NCBI RefSeq assembly: GCF_900105075.1
Contig: NZ_FNSK01000001.1
Location: 571,001-635,000 of the forward strand
DNA length: 64,000 nucleotides
Reading direction: 5' to 3'
Source of the DNA: Rhodobacter sp. 24-YEA-8
GTDB taxonomy: Bacteria; Pseudomonadota; Alphaproteobacteria; Rhodobacterales; Rhodobacteraceae
This document shows positions 1-8,047 of the stretch, in pieces (positions within the stretch are counted from its first letter, which is position 1; each line of letters opens with the position of its first letter). Below the pieces are notes generated by a model. It worked only from the letters and a program-made list of their open reading frames with translations. It ran no database searches and was not told where the DNA came from. Both the position numbers and the translations under genes were made by a program.

Positions 1-154
1 GCGTCGCACGAAAAGCCCGGTCATGCATGTAGTGGTCAGCTATGCTCCGGGTGAGAAGCCTACCGATGACCAGATGCGCGCCGATGGACGTGAGGTTTTG
101 CGCGAACTGGGCTTGTCGGAAAACCAAGCGGTGGTGATCGCCACAATGCTCTGA
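1..154 (+). pseudogene. Relaxase (MobA/VirD2-like) N-terminal fragment
   Basis: An open frame enters from the left edge and stops at 152-154. Its peptide (about 50 residues) contains HVVVSYAPGEKPTDDQM and ELGLSENQAVVIA, the pattern found near the N-terminus of mobilisation relaxases just before the metal-binding His-rich motif. Here the frame ends right after AVVIATML, so the HxD..HxH motif that should follow is missing. I read it as the stub of a relaxase from a conjugative or mobilisable element joined by recombination to a phage gene 17 bases further on. The upstream end is outside the window. Confidence 0.6.
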
Positions 155-170
155 CGCGCAGGAGGCGCCT

Positions 171-308
171 TTGACTGACATAACGCCGCCCGATCCCGGC
201 CTGATTGCAACCATCAACCAATTCATCGGCGGGGCCGCGACTGCGCTGCTGGCCGCGTTCTCTGGTCGCGCGATGTATCACGCGGGCGAAGTCCGGGCCC
301 GGCGCCGG
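171..308 (+). pseudogene. Phage holin-like protein, 3' end lost to IS3 insertion
   Basis: A TTG start at 171 sits 6 bases after a clear AGGAGG. The first 46 residues contain one hydrophobic helix (about residues 11-30) followed by a charged RAMYHAGEVRARRR segment, the layout of small holin-family proteins in rhodobacterial prophages. The left end of the IS at 309 cuts the gene, and the frame then runs into the IS to a stop at 416. The membrane-anchored half that would follow is not present on the other side of the IS, so this is a broken gene. The holin assignment is an inference from pattern only. Confidence 0.45.
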
Positions 309-376
309 TGGAATGCGCCCACTGAAGTGGTCCAGCCACAGGGATATGCTTATCCCGTTTTCAGGAGGACCAGATT

Positions 377-655
377 ATGGCTGGCAAGCGAGAGAAGCCC
401 GAAGCTATCGTTCTGAAGCTGCGGCAAGTTGAAGTGCTGCACGGCCAGGGCAAGTCGGTCTCTGATGCTGTGCGACAGATCGGAGTGACGGTGCAGACCT
501 ATTATCGATGGCGCAAGGAATACGGCGGTATGAACCGCGATCAGCTCAAGCGGCTGAAGGATCGTGAGGCGGAGAACCAGCGGCTCAGGCGAGCGGTTTC
601 GGATCTGCCCCCGGACAAGATGATTTTGGCTGAGGCTGCCCGGGGAAACTTTTGA
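377..655 (+). CDS. IS3-family transposase OrfA
   Basis: 92 residues. The N-terminal helix-turn-helix (about residues 10-50, with SVSDAVRQIGVTVQTYYRW) binds the IS ends. The C-terminal part, with regularly spaced Leu/Arg residues (KRLKDREAENQRLRR), is the leucine-zipper-like segment used for OrfA multimerisation. The frame overlaps orfB by 4 bases after AAACTTTT, so a fused OrfAB by -1 frameshifting is likely, as known for the family. Length and composition match normal IS3 OrfA proteins. Confidence 0.88.
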   Translation: MAGKREKPEAIVLKLRQVEVLHGQGKSVSDAVRQIGVTVQTYYRWRKEYGGMNRDQLKRLKDREAENQRLRRAVSDLPPDKMILAEAARGNF

Positions 656-1503
656 GCCCTTCGCGCCGCCGCCAATGCATCGACCATGTGCGGCAGCCCC
701 TGCGGATTTCCGAACGCCGGGCCTGTCGCACGCTGGGTCAGCACCGATCTACGCAGCGCAAAGTGCCCTGCGGCCTGGCCGATGAAGAGCGGCTGACCGA
801 GGACATCATCGAGCTGGCGCGAGAGTTCGGGCGATATGGCTACCGCATGATCACCGGCATGCTGAACAACAGCGGCTGGCATGTGAACCATAAACGGGTC
901 GAACGGATCTGGCGGCGGGAAGGGCTGAAAGTCCCGCAAAAGCAGGCCAGGAAGGGGCGGCTTTGGCTGAACGATGGCTCTTGCGTTCGGCTGAGGCCGG
1001 AGCGCCCCAATCACGTCTGGTCCTGTGATTTCGTCCAGGACCGGACCCGGGATGGGCGGATCTTCCGCACGCTCAACATCATCGACGAGTTCACGAAGGA
1101 AGCACTGGTGATCCGCGTCAAGCGCAAGCTAAACTCGACCGACGTTGTCGACGCCCTGACTGATCTGTTCATCCTGCGCGGCCCGCCCGAGTTCATAAGG
1201 TCCGACAATGGCGCCGAATTCATTGCCAAAAAGGTGCAGGCATGGATCGGGGCGGTGGGTGCCAAAACGGCATTCATTGCGCCAGGATCACCGTGGGAGA
1301 ACGGCTACTGCGAGAGTTTCAACGCCCGGTTCCGGGACGAAATGCTCAACGGCGAGGTCTTCCACACCCTGCACGAGGCACAGATCCTGATCGAAAGGTG
1401 GCGACGGCACTACAACACCGTCAGGCCCCACAGCGCTCTGAACTACCGGCCACCGGCCCCAGAGACCTTCGTGCAAATGGACCACAGGCCGACAATGCAC
1501 TAA
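652..1503 (+). CDS. IS3-family transposase OrfB (DDE integrase core)
   Basis: 283 residues in the OrfB frame, most likely made as the C-terminal part of OrfAB. An HTH_21-like N-terminal segment (EFGRYGYRMITGMLN, about residues 60-75) precedes an rve integrase core. The DDE residues are visible in WSCDFVQDRTRDG, in FIRSDNGAEFIA and in SPWENGYCESFN, followed by the conserved RFRDEML. The C-terminus has HYNTVRPHSALNYRPPAPE, typical of IS3 transposases. No disruption is seen, so the element may still be active. The nominal TTG start at 652 is only an internal frame position. Confidence 0.88.
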   Translation: MSPSRRRQCIDHVRQPLRISERRACRTLGQHRSTQRKVPCGLADEERLTEDIIELAREFGRYGYRMITGMLNNSGWHVNHKRVERIWRREGLKVPQKQARKGRLWLNDGSCVRLRPERPNHVWSCDFVQDRTRDGRIFRTLNIIDEFTKEALVIRVKRKLNSTDVVDALTDLFILRGPPEFIRSDNGAEFIAKKVQAWIGAVGAKTAFIAPGSPWENGYCESFNARFRDEMLNGEVFHTLHEAQILIERWRRHYNTVRPHSALNYRPPAPETFVQMDHRPTMH

Positions 1504-1537
1504 CATTCAAACCGGACCACTCAGTGGGGGCATTCCA

Positions 1538-1758
1538 AAGTATGCTTCGATTGTGCCGAACAAAGTTCGACACAACGGCTCGTGCCGAGCCGGATCATCC
1601 AGATGAAGCGTGAAGGTGATGCAGCGTTTATCCAGATCAGCGAAGCTGGTCATTCCAGATGCAGTTACTGCTAACGATTCATGACTCAGATCATACTTCC
1701 AGAATGAAGTTGATTGTGAATTATAATTAAAATTCAATGATTTGATTCTTTCAGACAT
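1538..1758 (-). pseudogene. Unknown protein, N-terminal part only
   Basis: Starting at an ATG at 1758, about 73 residues can be read (MSERIKSLNFNYNSQSTSFW onward) before the right end of the IS3 element at 1537. The frame then continues a few codons into the IS to a stop at 1507. The coding DNA is clearly more AT-rich than its surroundings, which suggests foreign origin. I do not recognise the family. No matching C-terminal half is found on the far side of the IS. Confidence 0.4.
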
Positions 1759-1997
1759 TATGTGGTCATCGCCCGAAAAAGGGCATTGCGGTCGCGTGTA
1801 AAAGAGGCTTTGGAGTCCGGCTCAGGGGACGCCGCAGCATCCCCAATCTTGCCCTCACTGCCGCAAGACGAAGCCCAGAGAAGGACCGTCACCGTGGTCG
1901 GCGGCGGTCGTTTCTGAGGCAAGGCTGCGTTCCCGCAGTTCCCTGACTATCATCATGATGATGGCACTGGTTACCTGAAAAGCCTTTCCCGCTGTAG

Positions 1998-2126
1998 AAG
2001 TTCGTCGGCACCGATCACAGCCCGAAAGAGCGGGCGCAGGCGTTCCACGACGCATGGGGCAAGATCGACAGGGCCTTGGAACGCGGGTTGCAGGGGAATT
2101 CAGGCCGGACGCTTTCGGTGTCGTAA
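1998..2126 (+). pseudogene. C-terminal remnant of a phage-type gene
   Basis: A frame after an in-frame TAG at 1995-1997 gives about 42 residues, including DHSPKERAQAFHDAWGKIDR and ending GNSGRTLSVS then TAA at 2124. The charged, helical composition and abrupt 5' start look like the tail of a longer phage protein, but I cannot name it. The span overlaps the possible 3' extension of the frameshifted gene on the other strand, so one of the two must be dead sequence. Confidence 0.25.
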
Positions 2127-2230
2127 AACCGAAACCAACAAGACCAGCAGATAAGTTGGTACCCATACAATGGTGAGAATTACACCTGTCGTAATTCCGA
2201 TTGAAGCACCGCCATCGGTAGCAAACCCCG

Positions 2231-2746
2231 CTATTGCCGAAATGACTGCAATAACCCCCATCCCGAGTAGAAAATTTTCACCTTTTTTGACGTCTGTTTT
2301 GTTACGGGAGGAGTGAGTGGGGGGATGCTGGTGCTGCCTTGTAGATCTGGTGGGGGCGCTGATTTCACCATATCGCTATTCTTGGCACGCGTTATGGCGT
2401 CATCGAGAAGCGCAGTGTTCCCCTTGTCAGTCTCCTCTATCGCAATGTAGTGACCATCCGAAAAATGGATCAAGTAGGATCCGGTCTTCCTTCTTCGCCC
2501 GCCGATTGCGGGTCCTGCGATAAGCCCGACCCCGCCAGTCAGTACGTCCCCGATGATTGCCCCTGCGGCGGCTTTTCCTGCGGATCTGTATGCATCCACG
2601 TCGATGGGAACAATGCTTACTAAGTTGGTCGCGTCATATTCCGTCCTGGTTTTCCCGGAAGTCACCCGGATGCTGACTAGCTTGCCTGCAAAGCGGATTA
2701 TTTCGATGGCGCCCAACTCTCGCGAGCTATCGATGAGCTTGGTCAT
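2231..2746 (-). CDS. Glycine-zipper protein, apparently frameshifted
   Basis: 171 residues as read, from the ATG at 2746. The N-terminal half (to about residue 60) looks like a small beta domain, with RVTSGKTRTEYDATNLVSIV. Residues 55-85 are a Gly/Ala-rich hydrophobic stretch (AAAGAIIGDVLTGGVGLIAG) of glycine-zipper type. After residue 150 the frame enters KKVKIFYSGWGLLQSFRQ and stops. The neighbouring frame, entered by adding one A in the A-run at 2283-2288, instead gives two convincing membrane helices (MGVIAVISAIAGF and VILTIVWVPTYLLVLLVSV) and stops at 2100. The intact ancestor was therefore probably longer with a C-terminal membrane anchor. Function unknown. Confidence 0.5.
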   Translation of the reverse strand: MTKLIDSSRELGAIEIIRFAGKLVSIRVTSGKTRTEYDATNLVSIVPIDVDAYRSAGKAAAGAIIGDVLTGGVGLIAGPAIGGRRRKTGSYLIHFSDGHYIAIEETDKGNTALLDDAITRAKNSDMVKSAPPPDLQGSTSIPPLTPPVTKQTSKKVKIFYSGWGLLQSFRQ

Positions 2747-2816
2747 TTACTAATCCTGCAATCAAATTTCCCTCGGTGAAAATGCTACGAGCCGGGGCCT
2801 ACCGTATCAAGGGGTT

Positions 2817-3182
2817 ATGGATATGGCTGCATCTGCAATCATCGGCGAACTCCGCGTCAACCTTGGGCTGGACAGCGCGCAATTCAGCAATGGACTGAAG
2901 CAGTCCAAGGATCAGATGGCCGGGTTCCTGAAGGAGATCCTGGCCATTGGGGCTAAGATCGGTGGAGCGTTGGCGGCGGCCTTCTCAGTCAGAGCCATTG
3001 GTCAGGCCGCAGACGCATGGTCGGACATGTCGTCGCGCGTGGGTGTTGCGGTTGGCAATATGCAGGCCGCCCCCGAGATCATGGAGCGTATTCACCAGAT
3101 CGCACAAATGACCTATTCGCCGTTGCAACAGACGGCGGACAGGTTTGCAGAGAACAATGCGGCGCTGAAAGGGCTTGGCTAG
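2817..3182 (+). pseudogene. Phage tail tape-measure protein, N-terminal fragment
   Basis: 121 residues from the ATG at 2817. The N-terminus has the standard tape-measure opening (IIGELRVNLGLDSAQFSNGL followed by KQSKDQMAGF), a hydrophobic segment (about residues 42-62), and a helical stretch through TYSPLQQTADRFAENNAALK. Full tape-measure proteins have hundreds to over a thousand residues. This one stops at GLG TAG, where sequence from an unrelated gene begins. It shows that a long-tailed phage once occupied this place. Confidence 0.7.
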
Positions 3183-3332
3183 CGTTTGAACTTCGACCGC
3201 TTCGGCTTGTCATCCTTCCATTCCAAAGAGAGGATCGCACCATCAAACCGTGGGATCAAACATCTAGTGCCATTTGCGGCATCATTCATGGGACGGGAAG
3301 ACCGTGGCCTGCCAGACCACCTTTAGGCGAAA

Positions 3333-3489
3333 GCAGGGGCAATCCTGCGCTGGATGATCGAAGGGGCAGCGAGATGACCTGCGCATCCCTGCCAGCGTTG
3401 AACAGGCTTCCGGCGACTACCTCGATGCCGAAGACGTCCACATCTGGTTTGCCCGGCTCACGGTGACGCTCAGATCCAGTCGAGATTAA
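3333..3489 (+). pseudogene. Phage/plasmid primase (P4/D5-type) C-terminal remnant
   Basis: Two adjoining frames reconstruct a primase-like tail: AGAILRWMIEGAAR (3333-3374), then, after a frame change, DDLRIPASVEQASGDYLDAE running to a TAA at 3489. The pattern 'ILRWMIEG...L..P.SV..A...Y...ED' is typical of the region after the helicase core of P4-family DNA primases. A short deletion has broken the frame between the two parts. The end overlaps the 3' end of the fkbM gene on the other strand by about 20 bases. Confidence 0.4.
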
Positions 3490-4186
3490 CATGGGTTGGC
3501 GGATATGCCTCTGCCACGCGCCGGCGCAGGTCGCGAAATCTCTGACGCAGTTCGGGGAACTTGCGCTCATGCGTCTCGGCCACGAGGCTGTTGACCCGGT
3601 CGAAAAGCCCGTCTCGCTCCATGGTCTCAAGGATTTCCAGCTCTGCACCCTCGATATCGAGCTTGAGGAAGCGGATCTGCCCCTTGTCGCGCAGGAAGGC
3701 GGGGAAGTCGATCAGCTGCACCTCGACGGAATTTCCTTCATCAATGCCGCGCCCGCCATCGAGGATGGTGTTTTTCACAGAGGCCCCCACCGGATTGGCG
3801 TCGAAATTCCCGGCGCGCATCAGACGGACGGTGCCGGCGCGGGTGCCGACAGCGGCATTGATCAGCGTGACATTCGCGGTGGCACCGAATTTTTGCTGCA
3901 GCGCCGCAAAGCAATCCGGATCGGGTTCAAAGGCGATCACATCGGCGCCGGTGGCGGCAAGCTGTTCCGTCACCACGCCCATATTGGCGCCACAATCCAC
4001 CGCCAGATCCCCCGGCCGCAGCATGGCGCAGATGCCGGTCAGATAGCCCTCGGCCCAGGCCTTGCGCATATTCCGCTTCTGGCGGCGGATCATTATCTCA
4101 GCCCGCTGTTCTGCCTTTGACTTCGGCGCGCTCTCTTCGGCGACAGGCGCGACCTCAGGCGGCGCGGCTTTCCTGCGCGCGGCCAT
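3470..4186 (-). CDS. FkbM-family methyltransferase
   Basis: 238 residues from the ATG at 4186, which overlaps the stop of the upstream glycosyltransferase (TAATG), so the two are translationally coupled. A basic/Ala-rich N-terminal tail (1-50) precedes the SAM-binding fold: DLAVDCGANMGVVTEQLAAT is motif I and VIAFEPDPDCFAALQQKF motif II. FLKLDIEGAELEIL is the conserved FkbM signature. FkbM enzymes O-methylate hydroxyl groups, often on sugars. Next to a glycosyltransferase it probably caps or decorates a surface glycan. The exact substrate cannot be read from sequence. Confidence 0.8.
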   Translation of the reverse strand: MAARRKAAPPEVAPVAEESAPKSKAEQRAEIMIRRQKRNMRKAWAEGYLTGICAMLRPGDLAVDCGANMGVVTEQLAATGADVIAFEPDPDCFAALQQKFGATANVTLINAAVGTRAGTVRLMRAGNFDANPVGASVKNTILDGGRGIDEGNSVEVQLIDFPAFLRDKGQIRFLKLDIEGAELEILETMERDGLFDRVNSLVAETHERKFPELRQRFRDLRRRVAEAYPPTHVNLDWI

Positions 4187-5001
4187 TACTCTTCCAGCGC
4201 CTTTGACGGATCGACACCGATCTCTTCGCACATCCGCGCGGCATAGGAATTCGCGAGCGGCACGTTCTTGCGCCACCAGGGCCTGGTGCCATTGGTATAG
4301 AGATGCACCGAGAGCGTCTTATCGGTGAAATGCCCCTCGACCCGGCCATAGGGGTCGTAAAAGACGTCATTCAGCTGGAAGGGCACCGGGTAGAGCACAT
4401 CCGGGCTGAGCGCCTTTTCATAATCGCCGGTCTGTTGGGCGAAATATGTAAAGGCCTGGGGGCCAAAGGCGGTGCGTTCCGCGTTGTAGATGCGCACGGC
4501 CTGGGGCAGGGCGCTGTCCTGTTTCTCGATCCGTTTGCGCTGCTGTTTGTTGAACCAGGCCGGCGCCTCGGGCAGGTTGTCGTAATAGTCGAGCAGCTGG
4601 TGGATCAGCTCGCCATCTTTCGGAATATAAACCACGCCACAATTCAGCGCTCCGCGGAAACCATGGCCGGCATAGATATTCTGCATCTCGTCGGGAAAGG
4701 GCTTGTGGCAATAGGCGTCACAGTCGATCCAGACCGCGTCGGTTTTCTGGATCATCTTGTAGCGGAAGACGTTCGACAGAAAGCTTTCCGAGGTCTGCGC
4801 GACGATGGACATGTCGATATCCATGATCTCGGTCGCGGGGCGGATCTCGATCCCTTCAGGGACATTCGAGACTTCTTCCGTGCAATAAAGCGTGGTCGGA
4901 TGGCCGTGGCGCAGATGGCTCAGGAGACAAAGCTGGTTCAGGTAATGCAGGCGCGGGCCAATCCAGAGAGAGGCGACGGGGCGGCGTACTGGAGTCGACA
5001 A
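4186..5001 (-). CDS. Glycosyltransferase with DXD motif (GT32-like)
   Basis: 271 residues. The opening SLWIGPRLHYLNQLCLLSHL matches sugar-binding-region glycosyltransferases that begin 'iW.G..l..l..lclkSf', and VWIDCDAYCHKPFP contains the DXD-like metal/nucleotide-sugar motif (DCD, near residue 93). The middle holds GALNCGVVYI and the C-terminus SVHLYTNGTRPWW, also seen in capsule-type transferases. It is soluble, without signal or membrane helices. It sits upstream of and overlaps the fkbM gene. It likely adds a sugar to a cell-surface or secreted polysaccharide; donor and acceptor unknown. Confidence 0.7.
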   Translation of the reverse strand: MSTPVRRPVASLWIGPRLHYLNQLCLLSHLRHGHPTTLYCTEEVSNVPEGIEIRPATEIMDIDMSIVAQTSESFLSNVFRYKMIQKTDAVWIDCDAYCHKPFPDEMQNIYAGHGFRGALNCGVVYIPKDGELIHQLLDYYDNLPEAPAWFNKQQRKRIEKQDSALPQAVRIYNAERTAFGPQAFTYFAQQTGDYEKALSPDVLYPVPFQLNDVFYDPYGRVEGHFTDKTLSVHLYTNGTRPWWRKNVPLANSYAARMCEEIGVDPSKALEE

Positions 5002-5160
5002 GGGCGGAACCTCAACCGTTATTGTTTCAATTCAGGATACAGTATTGCCGCATCCCCCCAACAGAGTCCTGCCCGGATCCTGGCTGGATTATTCCCGATC
5101 CACATCACGCGGCGAGGGTTTTCCTGTGGCGCAATGGTGGCGGGAAGGTGATTTTCCTTC

Positions 5161-7146
5161 TCAGACTGGGACAGGGGGGCCGCCGGCCGGGTTTTTCGCG
5201 ATGCGGAACATTGTCAGCCCGGCATCAAAGCCGGGGGCGGCGATATAGCCGGCCTCCATCACCCTGGCATATTCCTCAAGCCGGTCGCGGCCAGCTTCGA
5301 TCAGACGGCCATAGAGAAAGATCTGTGCCGGGCTGACGCGGGCGAGAATATCGGCGAGGCCATCGGGCGTTATGCGCGGATCGGCGAGCAAAAGCGCCTC
5401 CGGTGCGGTCCTGGTGATCATCTCAGTCAGGGGGCCATCTTCCAGGAGGCACAGCCTTTCCCCCTGGCGGCGCCCGTTTTGCGCCCAGACCAGATCCAGC
5501 ACACGGCGCAGCTCCGGCTCACCCTCGCTCACGCTCAGATGCAGATCGGGGCGCAGGGCCGCGAGATGCGCGGCGAGAAACCCGATCCCGGCGCCGATCT
5601 CTGTCACTCTCGCGTCTCTGGGAAGGAGTTGCGGCAGGCGCCTGGCAAGGCCGCGATCGAATTTCCCTTTTGCGATCAGCGCTAGGCCGGGGGGCGAAAA
5701 TACACCAGGATCAAGCGGCAGCAGCACGCCATGGTTCGCCACCCAATCCCCCGCATAACCCGGATTGGCGCGCGGCTGGCTGAGATACGCGCCCGAAGGC
5801 AGCGCCTCAACCGCCTCGCGCGGCGCGGATCTGCGCTTTTCACGGGCCGCCTCGTTGCGCGTCTTTTCGATATCGCTCATCAGCGCGGCGATCTTTTCCG
5901 GGTCGCGCGCCTGGGGCGGTTTGGCGACGATTTCCTGGATCGGCACCTGGCCCGCACGCGCCAGATCGGCGACCAGGGCGGCATAGGTCTCAGTCCCCCG
6001 GATCTCCGCCAGCCGCTGATCGACGCGTGCCAGCGCCGCGTCGTGCAGTTGCGCCAGCACCGGATCTTTCAGCAATTCGAGGATGATCTCATCGCGCCGC
6101 GCCGTGTAGCGCAGCATGGTGTCATCCCTGACCTCATTGCGGTCCTGGAGCGACCAGTAATCGGAATTATACTTATCTTTCTTATTGTTAACATTGCCGC
6201 GCAGCTTGCGGATCGCGTAAGAGTCGACCGATTTCACCGCATAATGATTGAGCTGCACCCAGTCATAACCGACCGTCCTGGTGATCGAACGCCAGCCGCG
6301 GAACTTGAAATAATCCTCCATCTCGCGGCCCGAGCCATTCAGCCACTTCACCTCATCGGCGAATCCGGCCTTGATGGCTTTTGTCTTCATCTTTGGGCGA
6401 TGGATGCCAAGCTTCCAGTTTTCCGGATCGAACTTGAAAAGCGTCTTGACCCCCCAGCCCTTATTCCAGTCCTGCGGCGCGGCCAGCAGATATTGCTCGG
6501 ATACAGGGGCGGTGGACCAGTCGACCACGCCGCCCGAGCCGAAGATGCGCCAGGTCACCACGATCCCGTTGGCGTCCTGGGCTTTGGCGGCGGCGATCAG
6601 ATCATCCAGCGTGCCATCCCCGTAGCGGATCGAGAGAAATTCATCGGCATCAAACACCATCACCCAGTCGGAAAGGCCCACAACCGGCTCGTCCTGGGCA
6701 TAATTCAGCGCCGAGGGCTGCGGGCGGATGCCTTCGGGAATGTCATTCCGGCGGTGATGGGCAAGCCCGAGTTCCTCCAGGCGGATCAGCATGTCATCGG
6801 TGCCGTCGGAACAATCATTGGTATAGACGACCAGATCCGAGAAGCCGACGGCAAGGTGATGCGCCACCCATTCGATCACATAGGGCCCCTCATCCTTCAT
6901 CATCGAGACGGCGGTGACCTGGCCATGCGGGCTGGCATGGCGCTTCAATGCGAAGGGGACGGTCGCGAATATTTCCGAGGCGCCCCGGGGCAGGCCCGGA
7001 CGCGCGTCCGGGGCGGGGGCGGCTTTGGCGGCCCGGGTCCTGCCCGGTTGCGCCCTGCCCGCAGCGGGCTTTGCTGCAGTTTTTTTCGCCGGACCCTTGC
7101 CGCCTTTTGCCTCCGGACCGGTCCCGGTTTTTGCCTCGCTCATCAT
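5161..7146 (-). CDS. Glycosyltransferase family 2 (GT92-like) fused to a methyltransferase-like domain
   Basis: 661 residues. A low-complexity Lys/Ala/Pro/Gly-rich tail fills residues 1-55. Residues 75-330 are a GT2/GT92-type fold: VTAVSMMKDEGPYVIEWVAH, YTNDCSDGTDDM and WVMVFDADEFLSI carry the nucleotide-sugar and DXD motifs. The region after about 380 is a helical linker. Residues 500-655 include VTEIGAGIGFLAAHLAAL, a SAM-type glycine loop. Two close ATGs (7146, 7143) lie after AGGAGAG. It is transcribed away from the next fkbM gene, leaving a 208-base shared control region at 7147-7354. It probably belongs to the same glycan pathway as its neighbours. Confidence 0.7.
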   Translation of the reverse strand: MMSEAKTGTGPEAKGGKGPAKKTAAKPAAGRAQPGRTRAAKAAPAPDARPGLPRGASEIFATVPFALKRHASPHGQVTAVSMMKDEGPYVIEWVAHHLAVGFSDLVVYTNDCSDGTDDMLIRLEELGLAHHRRNDIPEGIRPQPSALNYAQDEPVVGLSDWVMVFDADEFLSIRYGDGTLDDLIAAAKAQDANGIVVTWRIFGSGGVVDWSTAPVSEQYLLAAPQDWNKGWGVKTLFKFDPENWKLGIHRPKMKTKAIKAGFADEVKWLNGSGREMEDYFKFRGWRSITRTVGYDWVQLNHYAVKSVDSYAIRKLRGNVNNKKDKYNSDYWSLQDRNEVRDDTMLRYTARRDEIILELLKDPVLAQLHDAALARVDQRLAEIRGTETYAALVADLARAGQVPIQEIVAKPPQARDPEKIAALMSDIEKTRNEAAREKRRSAPREAVEALPSGAYLSQPRANPGYAGDWVANHGVLLPLDPGVFSPPGLALIAKGKFDRGLARRLPQLLPRDARVTEIGAGIGFLAAHLAALRPDLHLSVSEGEPELRRVLDLVWAQNGRRQGERLCLLEDGPLTEMITRTAPEALLLADPRITPDGLADILARVSPAQIFLYGRLIEAGRDRLEEYARVMEAGYIAAPGFDAGLTMFRIAKNPAGGPPVPV

Positions 7147-7354
7147 AGCTCTCCTGCAGTCTGAGCCTGTTTAGCCTGACATTCCGGGCAGCGGTAAGGC
7201 GGGAAAGCTGAGAAATTTCGACCTGTCTTACGAACGGGCTTTGCCGGATTGCAGAACAATCGCCAGGTTTCGTATGGATTGCGCCCAACTGCCGCCATAG
7301 TCTTGGCCGTAACATCGGGCAGAGTGCAGTAACAAGAACACGGGCAGTGAAAGA

Positions 7355-8044
7355 ATGACCGAGGCAACCCTTACCATCGTCGCAACCTGTCACGGTGTCG
7401 AAGTGCCCGATGCGCCCATTTTCGGGCCGAGTATGATCGAGGCGATGAACAACCACTGTTATGAGCGCCAGGAAATCGAATGTGGTCTCGCGGTGATCCC
7501 GAAAGGTGCACGGATCCTTGAGTTGGGGGCGGGGGCAGGGGTTGTCGGTGGGGTTCTGGCAAAGAACTGTGCGCCGGTTTCGATCCTGTCCATCGAGGCC
7601 AATCCGGGCCTGCTGCCCCATATCAACCGTCTTTACGCGCATAACGGGTTGCAGGATCTGATCTCGGTGCGCCATGCCGTGGTCTTGAGCGCGCCCGATG
7701 CGCCGGGGACAGTCACCTTCAACGTGGCGGGGAATTTCCTCGGCTCTTCGCTGACGGAACTGCCGGGCAAAAAGACCCGCGCGGTCGAGGTGCCGGTGCT
7801 GCGCTACAGTGATCTGACCAAAGAATACCCCCATGACACGATCATGATGGATATCGAGGGGGGCGAGCTGGATTTCCTGCGCCATGCCGATCTTTCGGCG
7901 GTGAATACCATCGTTCTTGAAATGCATAAGGCTATATACGGCCGCGAAGGAATGCAGGAATGCCGCAAGCATTTGCGTGCTGCCGGGCTGAGCTTTGACG
8001 AGGATCACAGTGCATCGCGCGTTCATGTCTGGCGCCGGGGCTGA
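7355..8044 (+). CDS. FkbM-family methyltransferase
   Basis: 229 residues. ILELGAGAGVVGGVLAKN is the SAM-binding loop, SILSIEANPGLLPHINRLYA the second motif, and TIMMDIEGGELDFLRHADL the FkbM signature. The usual strand pattern and C-terminal HVWRRG complete the fold; length is normal. It starts the rightward unit 7355-10309 and lies only 3 bases from the large GT61-type gene, so both are likely co-transcribed. The role is inferred as O-methylation of a sugar made or transferred by the adjacent enzymes. Confidence 0.8.
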   Translation: MTEATLTIVATCHGVEVPDAPIFGPSMIEAMNNHCYERQEIECGLAVIPKGARILELGAGAGVVGGVLAKNCAPVSILSIEANPGLLPHINRLYAHNGLQDLISVRHAVVLSAPDAPGTVTFNVAGNFLGSSLTELPGKKTRAVEVPVLRYSDLTKEYPHDTIMMDIEGGELDFLRHADLSAVNTIVLEMHKAIYGREGMQECRKHLRAAGLSFDEDHSASRVHVWRRG

Positions 8045-8047
8045 ACG

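Larger units (their letters stand above)
309..1537 (+). mobile_element. IS3-family insertion sequence
   Basis: About 1.23 kb bounded by imperfect inverted repeats: the left end begins TGGAATGCGCCCACTGAAGT and the right end reads, on the other strand, TGGAATGCCCCCACTGAGTG. It holds overlapping orfA and orfB with an A/T-rich slippery stretch at the junction, as in IS3 elements. Both frames look intact. The bases flanking the two ends do not match (CGG on the left, AAG on the right), so no target duplication is visible and the flanks are different broken genes. This suggests deletion or recombination at the element after insertion. Confidence 0.85.
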
